Source: Zygnema cylindricum (lineage: Eukaryota > Streptophyta > Zygnematophyceae > Zygnematales > Zygnemataceae). From it: a stretch of DNA of 64,000 nucleotides. Positions 56,550-64,000 of the stretch are shown one piece after another; the stretch's first letter is position 1; each line of letters opens with the position of its first letter. Location of the stretch: positions 56,820-120,819 of the forward strand of contig JBBHKE010002550.1 of the NCBI GenBank assembly GCA_037447655.1, in the 5' to 3' direction. The notes beneath the pieces were generated by a model, which was not told where the DNA came from, did not search any database, and saw nothing but the letters and a program-made list of their open reading frames with translations. A program made the position numbers and the translations under genes.

Positions 56550-58232
56550 GGGTGTCCCCATGTAGTCGGTACTTTGATAAAGTATTTTGGACTATAGTGA
56601 AGATTCTCCGTACTACTTCGAAGAGCGTCCCAATGTGCGCAAATCATAGATGTCCTATGCGCATAAAACGCACGGAGTAAACTAACGATTACTACGTACA
56701 GTGCAGTGCGCATTAAACAATTTCAAACTTTTTAAAAATCGTAGTAAAAATCGTGTTGTTTTTTACATTCAATTTTCATAATTTATAAATATTCAATACC
56801 CTAAAAATTGAAAAGTGCAACCAACTAGAGGCGAGCGACGGAATTTACGGTGTCTCCAATGGCGACTTCTTGTTGAAGGAGTGGAGGACAGATAAAATAC
56901 GCACGCGCAAATGAAGCATAACTGAAAAACTGAAAAGCGTAACGAATTAGCGGCGGGCGGCGAAATTTATGGCGTCTCTAATGGCGGTTTCTTACAGAAG
57001 ACGGGGTGGAGGACAAATAAAAATATGCCCGCGGTTGTGCCTAAGTGAAGCAATACTGAAAAGTGAAACGAACTTGCGGCGAGCGGCGAAATTTACGGCG
57101 TCTCCCACGGCGGCTTTCTTCTGAATGGGTGGAGGACAGATGAAATACACACGTGCAAATGAAGCAAAACTGAAAAACTGAATAGTGTAACGAACTACAA
57201 GCGGGCGACGGATTTTACGGCGTCTCGCACGACGGCTTCCGTCTGAAGATAATGCGAAGGTCAGTTAAAAATACGCGGGCGCAAATGAAGCAATGTCATT
57301 AATGTCCATACAATTTCTCGTACAGTGTGAAACGTACGAAATTGATGAAATTTACAAAACAAGCGAATACAAGTTAGTTTTCGGAAAAAAAGTCCAAATC
57401 TATGTGACGGTTGTAGACGTAGGTACATCTTCTGACGATCGAACGCGACAATGAATCTTCTAACGATTAGTGACGCCAACAAAAACAACGACAGTGGGAG
57501 ACATATAGATTTTTGTGAAATTGTAGACATTTAGGGTTTGATGACATTGTGACGTCACGCTCACTCATAACAACGTCGACGTCACTGATTCAAGGACTTT
57601 TCGCCATGGTTTCCCAATTTCGTTTTTTCCACTTTTTTCACTTAATTTGCAATTAAGAAAAAACCTAAAAATTGTCAAAAAAAAATAAAAATTAGAGATC
57701 TTTCATTTTATATCAATATTGTCTATCTCATTTTAAAAAGTGTGAGATGACAGCGATAGTGTGAGGGGGAGAGGGGAGAGGCGACGACGGCGCAAAATTT
57801 TTAAAAGGACCCATAATTGAAAGTGGAGGTCCAAGACCCCTGCAATTTTGTTTCCGTACAAGCGCGTGACGCGCACGGAGAAAAATAGCAAGGACTCTCC
57901 TTCGCCCTTAAATTTTCCCGCTCGCGTCACGAGTGCGTGGGTCATTTTTCAGTCGCTGTTTGGGCTGTAATTTAACTAAAAACACCCCCTCGAGGTGATT
58001 TTAAAAGAAGTTTTTTTCTGGGCTGGACTCTCTTGCTTGGGGGTGGAAAAGGGAAAACACCAAAATGCATTCAATGACGACAAATACGTCGTACATCCAA
58101 AGTATAATTTGACGTTCACTATACTTTGGTAAAAACAATTTTTTTGTACAGCTGAAGCTTTTGTCAAAGTTCCCTGAATTTTAGGGCAAAAATGTAATGA
58201 AAAGTACATACTTTAAAACATGGGGACACCCT
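56550..58232. mobile_element. Putative non-autonomous TIR element with tandem array
   Basis: Perfect 14-bp inverted repeat GGGTGTCCCCATGT (56550-56563) / ACATGGGGACACCC (58219-58232). Contains the four-unit array at 56812-57299 and then about 900 bp of non-coding sequence. Target duplication not clear. Family unknown. Confidence 0.5.
56812..57299 (+). repeat. Tandem array, four units of about 122 bp
   Basis: Units begin near 56812, 56932, 57058 and 57180. Each has GCG(A/G)GCG(A/G)CG.A.TTTA.GG.GTCTC, then GGAGGACA-like, then GCAAATGAAGCA-like blocks. Estimated 75-85% identity between units. Confidence 0.8.
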
Positions 58233-58277
58233 TTTAGAGTTTAGATTTGACGGTCAATCCGTCGAAAATATTTGACT

Positions 58278-59248
58278 TAGGGTATGTCCCCATGTACTTG
58301 TAACTTAGCGAACTTACTTTATGTTTTAGCGCGGATCCGCCGGACCCGGTTTTCAAGTGTCCTTATGTGTAAGAACGTAATCGTAACATACGTTTGTGAC
58401 GATTATATACGTCGACAATATCTGTGACGGTTGGCAACGTCTACAATCGGTGCTGTCGCACGCTATGTTTTGGAACAGCTTGTGACGTCGCATGTCTTAT
58501 CGATACATAGTAGATGTAGCGCATTTCAGCCTGTGCAATTTTACGGTTGAAGAAGATGCGTTTTGCCTTCGCATCTCCTGTCTGGTCAACGTGAAATCGC
58601 ATCAAAATGTGAAAGACATTGAAATATCGAGACCCCCACCAAAAAAAAATATGTAGTAAACGAAAACGGACAAAACCAAACAAATTATGTTTTTTTCCAC
58701 GTTGCATTGAACGCAAACGGACAAAACATAGCAAATTTCGCACTTTTATGTCTTTGGAATACGTATGATTTTTTGTGAAAATTGAGGCACGTGCGAATAT
58801 ATGATTATATTTGTTTTTCGAAAATACATAGTTTTAAAACACATCGCAAATGTGTTTTAAACATAAATTTGAACATGGTGTTTTTTTTCGTGGAAGTGGG
58901 TCAAAAAGCAGAAGACGACAAATTTTCGTACATCTTAGGATGACGCAAATTGTACGGTTAACTGATTCTGCGATTGTCCACATCGAGGCGACGACATTTC
59001 TAATCGCCCTTGTCGAACATTCAAGCGAAGAGAATAAGTCATTGCTAATTCTACAACACTCTCATTTATACAGCGACAACATAATGTCGTCGCCGGTTAA
59101 CTCATTCCGTGATTGTCCACATTGAGGTGACGACATTTTCTCATCGCCCTTTCATGACCTAATTCGTGGACATAAATGAAGCGACGACGCAATGTCGTCT
59201 GTTGTTTTGAAAGCTTTAGTCCTCGCTAAGCCTCATAGGTGAGGGGAG
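58278..59248 (+). repeat. Unknown dispersed repeat R1, copy 2, and adjoining repeats
   Basis: 58390-58915 is homologous to 17890-18395. The left side starts with TTAGGGTATGTCCCCATGTA (58278), resembling the TIR of the preceding element. At 58966-59013 and 59103-59152 a 50-bp block (GATTGTCCACAT.GAGG.GACGACATT) is repeated. The end (59195-59248) resembles the polypurine end of an E-like element. Confidence 0.6.
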
Positions 59249-59920
59249 TGTTTTTCTCAGTACTTATAATATTTTGTGAAAGTCTAGGTCAGTATGTACC
59301 AAAATTAATGTTACACTGAACAGTGAGGGAGTTCACAATGTGACACACTTCAGGACACTCGTCGGTAAAACGAGGTGTCGTATAAAGATTCATCTTGAAT
59401 GAAACTTCGGAAGAACAGGCGGTGAACATTTGCTACAAAAGAAAGGCGATCATCTGGGACCATGTCTGGTATTATCCGACGTGTTAACTACAGTGTATCG
59501 TGACGTTACTTATCTCTAGTTTGACCAAAAGCGTGTTTTGTTTGATTAGTATTCCAGTTCAGATTCATTTAATATGACATACCTTGAGATATTCAGGCAT
59601 CCTCCTTAGAACTGGTAGATATTATTCATGCATGGCTGGTATGCCTCCTTAGCTTAGTTAGGGTTGTGGGTGGCTGCTAGCTCTTAGAAGAATAGATCGT
59701 TTAGGTATATATTTACGACTTAGCTATTTCAGAATTAGGAACTTGTTGTATCAAAATTATGCTATGTCATTTTTGATATCTTTGACTAAGAATATCTCTC
59801 AGATCTGATTTGCAGATTTTTATATAAATTTGCTCTTGTGTTCCTTTGTGTATTATGTTGGTTTGAAGCAATTCCAGCCATGAATGTACCCTCGGAAGCA
59901 CCACAGACTACCCCAAAACA
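59249..59920 (+). repeat. D/E-like copia LTR
   Basis: Starts TGTTTTTCTCAG after GAGGGGAG; ends ..CCCCAAAACA. Contains ACTTCAGGACACTCGTCGG and AGATTCATCTTGAATGAAA equivalents of the D LTR and a terminal leader ATG at 59880 (MNVPSEAPQTTPK). No primer-binding site follows, so a 3' or solo LTR. Confidence 0.62.
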
Positions 59921-59969
59921 GCCTACTTTGATTCCACTCAAAAATTCTACATAATAACCAAAAAAAACT

Positions 59970-60780
59970 GAAAATTTACAAACAGGTAGTTCCTAGGCCA
60001 ATAAGTATCGCCACAAATTTTTATATAAATATACCAACCAAAATATCCCCATCACTTAGTCAAAGTTGCAGAAAACAACCTGCCAGAACTTTGATAAAAT
60101 TGACCAACTTCACAATGAAGCCCCAAGCAAATCAGACGCACAATAGGTCTCCAAATCTGCCACAATATTGGGAATACAAGGAGGAACACACATGCAAAAT
60201 ATCAGATAATTTTGCGAATACAACTGAGATAAATTCTCAGATGGAAATCTAAAAAATGAGCAGAAAACAGTTGCTGTCCAAAAGTTCCTTAAGTCCAAAA
60301 TGACGAAGTCCTACAAATATACACTAGAGCTAACTACAGAATGTACGGAGGCATACCAGCCGTACGTAACCTAAATACGTCGTAATACCGTATACACATA
60401 GGACAAAACATTGTTGTAAATATTTCAAAACCCTACGAATTTCGCCAAAACAATCTGGACCGTCCAAAATAAAATATTGTACGATAGACGCGATTGCGCG
60501 TCTCTCACCAAAAGGTCCAAACTGGCGGCACCGCCGTCCGTAGCTCTTCTTCGGCATCCTTGATGTCGTGAAGCATGATCACCAAAATCCACTTTGCGAA
60601 ATGACATCACTCCATCCAAATTAGTCCGCACCGGCGGTGTACTTGTTCAAAAACATTTCAAATCGGATCGCTTCGCGATCCACCTTTCATTTTTCTTACA
60701 CATTCCGTTCTTCTTCATTTCCTTGTTCACGCCACTGAATTAGTTTCGCATGTCCCAAAAAACAATTAGTAACATTACTC
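59970..60780 (-). repeat. D-like copia LTR, inverted and diverged
   Basis: On the minus strand around 60170-60080 it shares TGTGGCAGATTTGGAGACCT and GTCTGATTTGCTTGGGGCTT with the D LTR. Boundaries are uncertain. Confidence 0.58.
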
Positions 60781-60784
60781 CCCC

Positions 60785-61162
60785 AATCCACAAATCCATT
60801 CGAACCACCACAGTCAATCCAAATATCATACGCATTAAAATCGCGTACTGTTCTCACGAACCATTGTGTACACATGAAACGACATACACGCACGAAACTA
60901 ACTTTTCAAACCAACATATTATCAACATTGTGTCAGATTTGTAAGCTATTTGGTTGCCTAGTTTGTCTATGGCAATCCACAAATCCATTCGAACCACCAC
61001 AGTCAATCCAAATATCATACGCATTAAAATCGCGTACTGTTCTCACAAACCATTGTGTACACATGAAACGACATACACGCACGAAACAAACTTTTCAAAC
61101 CAACATATTATCAACATTGTGTCAGATTTGTAAGCTATTTGGTTGCCTAGTTTGTCTTTGGC
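60785..61162. repeat. 189-bp tandem duplication
   Basis: 60785-60973 and 60974-61162 differ at about three positions. Lies in the U3 or middle of the L LTR and contains CGTACTG, CATGAAACGACATACACGCA blocks. Confidence 0.88.
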
Positions 61163-61283
61163 TGTGTTCCAAAGTTGTTTATTTTTCTGAGCAACTGTGA
61201 GAGCTTCTTGCTTGACTTGATTTTGTGATGACTATTCCTGCCTCATCTTTATCCTGAGTGGGTATAGTAGCCACAGAACAACA
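60985..61283 (+). repeat. 5' LTR of element L (3' part; start uncertain)
   Basis: Ends ..CAGAACAACA at 61283, directly before AGTTATGGGCCCACT (61284-61298), a two-mismatch half-tRNA primer-binding site. Shares GTGTCAGATTTGTAAGC-type sequence with D-like LTRs. The left boundary is obscured by the tandem duplication. Confidence 0.62.
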
Positions 61284-61993
61284 AGTTATGGGCCCACTCT
61301 CACGGATCCCAGTTTTTTATGAAGGAAATACATCTATTGGTTTGACTTGGTTGAGTCATATTTTACTCTGGTAAAATTGTTTGATGTAGTTGATGGCAGT
61401 CTTGCTGAAATTGATGCATCTTATGGTGGGAAAAATCAGCAGGCCTTACATCTCTTAAAGTTAATGATTTCAAAAGATTTAATCATGTCACATATCAAAT
61501 GAAAAAGACATCAAAGATCTGGTCTTCATTGAAAACTATCTATTTCAGAGCTAATGATCAACATGAAATTATTACATGGAAATGTTTATGATTATAGGTA
61601 TACAAGAGGTAGCATGGCTGAATAGTACAATGAACTCAGGCTTTTGTTAGCAGATAATGCATGTTTAGGGGGAAACTTCTCTCTCTATCATCATGCTATG
61701 ATTCTTATCTGAGGTCTTCTTCATGAATATAAATGAGCCTCATCAAACTCAAGAAAGTTGGATAAGTCAGCTTGGAACTTAGTAACAGCAATAGAACTAG
61801 TGTTAGAGGAAGATTCCACTGTTGCAGCTTTTAATCTAGGAAAGTCGTTTGTAGCATTTAATGCACAGTATGAAGGAAACATATCTCAAGGGTATCAAGG
61901 ATTTCAGTCTTATAACAAGTGTGTGTATCAAGGATTTCAGTCTTATAACAAGTGTGTCTACTGTTATAATCAAGGACATCTGTACCAACAGTG
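61284..61993 (+). pseudogene. Gag of element L
   Basis: Decayed Gag of D type (VMGPLSRIPVF, then stops). The open end 61758-61993 holds KCVYCYNQGHLYQQC, a CCHC knuckle. Just before it a 33-bp in-frame duplication repeats GFQSYNKCVYQ, giving an extra Cys. M is inserted right after the knuckle. Confidence 0.75.
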
Positions 61994-63530
61994 TGAAATT
62001 CTATGGGCTCCATTGGCACACATAATTTGTGAAATTTTATGGGCTCCATTGGCACACAGAATTCGCATATCAAACGAAGCTAATCTAGATAGTGCCAACT
62101 CCAAGTTCATATAAACCCGAATGATTGACTCCCTTACAATCAGAACCCCATTTCAGCTTCACTTGTGTGAAATAAGACTTTCTGTGTGCTAAATTCCACC
62201 ACAGAATGCAAAGCTAGAACATGAGTTCTGGACACATTCACCCATTTTGAATTTCCTTAAAAATGCAGCCGCCCAAGCAATAAAATACTTTGATCGACTA
62301 CACCCCTGTGTAGCTTGGACTCCCTTGAGTTCACAGCAAAAAAAATCACTGAAAATGGTCAACTGAGCTTCACTTGTGTGAAATAAGACTTTCTGTGTGC
62401 TAAATTCCACCACAGAATGCAAAGCTAGAATATGAGTTCTGGACACATTCACCCATTTTGAATTTCCTTAAAAATGCAGCCGCCCAAGCAATAAAATACT
62501 TTGATCGACTACACCCCTGTGTAGCTTGGACTCCCTTGAGTTCGCAGCAAAAAGAATCACTGAAAATGGTCAACTGAATTGATAGTTATGGCTGGCTAAA
62601 GTTTGCCATTTATACAAGGTGCTCTCTAGGAGAGGCAGCTACCTACCAAAAATATTCTAAGTCATAAAACCCCTCTCTAAGCCCCATAGTACTAAAGTAC
62701 GAACCAATGACAAGACTATAAAATACATAAAGGTAAAGGTGTTGGTGTACCTTTTGTACGACCATCGTACGACATGGCCAAAAACCAACACGTGTCTTAT
62801 CCGGACTCGTTTCTTTTAATTCCCAGAATTGGTGCTACCAAATATTATCTCTCCACGTGGCTCTAGGTTTTGCCGCGTCTGAAAAACGGTATCGTACGAA
62901 GAAGTACAAGTGGCGAAGTACTTCCTGTACGGACATTGTACGACATCGCCATGATGCGACATTTGTCACTTCTGGATTTGTTGTCTTCCCTTCCGGTGAT
63001 TCCGTAAACCAGTATGATGTTGCCACGTCTCATTCGGAGTGGCGGCGTCTACAGACTGCCAAATTGTCCTTTCCGCGATGTTGGCGCTAACCATGGTCGT
63101 CCGATTCATATCGTCATTTAATACGGACCGTCGAAACAAATGTCCGTACTATTTGTTGCGTCGAGTACTAAAAGTACAATTGTTTCTATGCCCTATATAC
63201 CGTAATCCACTTAAATGAAAAACCCTACATATAACTATTTAAATATCTATCAAACCCTGTAGGTCCTAGCACTAGTCCTAGACTAAACCGAAAAGGCTAA
63301 CGGCTACGGATTAATTGACGGACGTTAGGTACCAGGATCAATTCCTGGGTCCCTCAAAATACCTTTTTGGTAAGTCTCCATAGAGAGCCTAGGCAGCCAT
63401 GGCTCTAGCTCCCTGTCCAGCCTTCAGTGACTACAACAAGCGTGGGGGCTTGGTGAGGGGAGTTAGAGGCAGACCGCCTCAGCTCTTTTTCTATCCTAAT
63501 ACAGACCTAGAAAATACTCAAATATCAACA
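61994..63530 (-). repeat. Solo copia LTR M (1,537 bp)
   Basis: Minus-strand LTR of J type: start TGTTGATATTTGAG at 63530, end TTTCA at 61994. CAGTG at 61989-61993 and 63531-63535 is an exact target duplication. Longer than sisters because of a 211-bp tandem duplication (62155-62365, 62366-62576) and a repeated terminal segment (61994-62060). Hairpin 63398-63480, tRNA-like module 63270-63355, CACGTG at about 62853. Confidence 0.88.
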
Positions 63531-63873
63531 CAGTGTCCTAAGTTTCTTAAAGCTTCTAAGACACGTGTGCTCAGAAATTGATGGAGGCCGAGCGGGATCT
63601 ACACTCTACACAAGGCACCCCATACACCACCGACTCCTTTAAAAACTTAGGCGTTTTCAGCAGATACACCGAAGTCGGAGTCGTTTGACAAGGAAAAGGC
63701 ACAAGATATTGTCAGCTTTCCAAAAAATGACAACAAAGAGTTCTTTGCCCTAACAAAATTGATGGTGGGAGACAAGGATCACGGGTGGATCATGGACTCG
63801 CGAAGTTCTTATCACATGTGCTGGAACAAAGCTTCTTTTACACATCTGAAACACATTCCAACTAGGCAAGTCA
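63531..63873 (+). pseudogene. Gag end and protease of element L
   Basis: Reads toward KEFFALTKLMVGDKDHGWIMDS followed by RSSYHMCWNKASF, the D-type protease start with DSR in place of DSG. Continues with LKHIPTRQVM to 63873, where LTR N starts. Confidence 0.72.
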
Positions 63874-64000
63874 TGTAACTCTGAGACCTCCATAAGTCCT
63901 CAGAGTGGACAGCTTCCAAGAAGCCTCTAGGATAATCCTGACCCCTTTGTGTTTAAGCAAAAATAACTGCCACCCTGGCAGACAAAAACTCTGACCAACT
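63874..64000 (-). repeat. A-type copia LTR N, end only
   Basis: Plus strand begins TGTAACTCTGAGACC, the inverted end of an A/I-type LTR, and continues GAAGCCTCTAGGATAA as in A to the window end. Confidence 0.8.

Larger units (their letters stand above)
61284..63873 (+). mobile_element. Copia element L (D-like), split by solo LTR M
   Basis: Gag 61284-61993, interrupted by M (61994-63530), then gag end and protease 63531-63873, cut by LTR N. The CAGTG duplication around M and the continuing reading support one element. Confidence 0.75.

Noticed and set aside
56812-57299. CRISPR-like array
   Set aside because: Units are about 122 bp with no separate conserved repeat and unique spacer; eukaryotic context. 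It is a minisatellite.
60874-61200. 108-codon ORF with internal repeats
   Set aside because: Created by the 189-bp tandem duplication (a multiple of three, so the frame is kept by chance) within an LTR.

Overview
This window is land-plant nuclear DNA made almost entirely of dead, nested retrotransposons, with one small host gene. The plant assignment rests on three things: dense Ty1/copia elements with plant-type Gag-PR-IN-RT-RNaseH order, primer-binding sites matching the anticodon arm of plant initiator tRNA-Met, and a 104-residue C2H2 protein of a type I know from land plants. A non-seed plant is possible, but the sequence does not prove it. No bacterial, organellar, CRISPR or rRNA features were seen.

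Layout. 1-6204 element A (minus), inserted in the gag of H (plus, 6205-9208), which abuts I (minus, 9209-12105). 12106-17874 is a plus-strand chain of three LTRs separated by deleted internal regions (J, K). 17875-18402 is an unknown repeat (R1), cut by B (plus, 18403-21006), which ends at a 10-N gap. D (plus, 21017-33431) is split by the best preserved element, C (22567-28910). 33432-34645 is a fragment of E, followed by F (minus, 34646-38661), whose LTR contains a Ty3/gypsy LTR piece. 38662-41998 is a second E copy containing a solo D LTR. 41999-45194 is a gypsy integrase end plus LTR interrupted by a solo copia LTR. 45195-48952 is G (plus), truncated at its 3' end.

48953-53090 is a retrotransposon-poor island with the minus-strand C2H2 gene (52479-52793). 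53091-58232 holds DNA-transposon-like sequence: a TIR element split by a hAT-like MITE with an 8-bp target duplication, a solo LTR with a perfect 5-bp duplication, and a second TIR element carrying four tandem units of about 122 bp. 58278-59248 is a second R1 copy. 59249-64000 is D-like copia material (L) interrupted by solo LTR M and LTR N.

The most interesting signals are in the copia LTRs. (1) The primer-binding site matches the anticodon arm of initiator tRNA-Met, begins at the first base after the LTR, and is translated as part of Gag, whose ATG lies inside the LTR. (2) The LTRs carry antisense tRNA-like modules, some resembling the T-arm of the same initiator tRNA. (3) They carry a hairpin with a nearly invariant loop and apparently covarying stem. 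(4) In several families an inverted repeat brackets the polypurine tract and LTR start and includes the pol stop codon. One LTR-encoded leader is fused in frame to a gypsy integrase tail, giving a 331-codon chimeric ORF. All coordinates and identities were worked out by eye.
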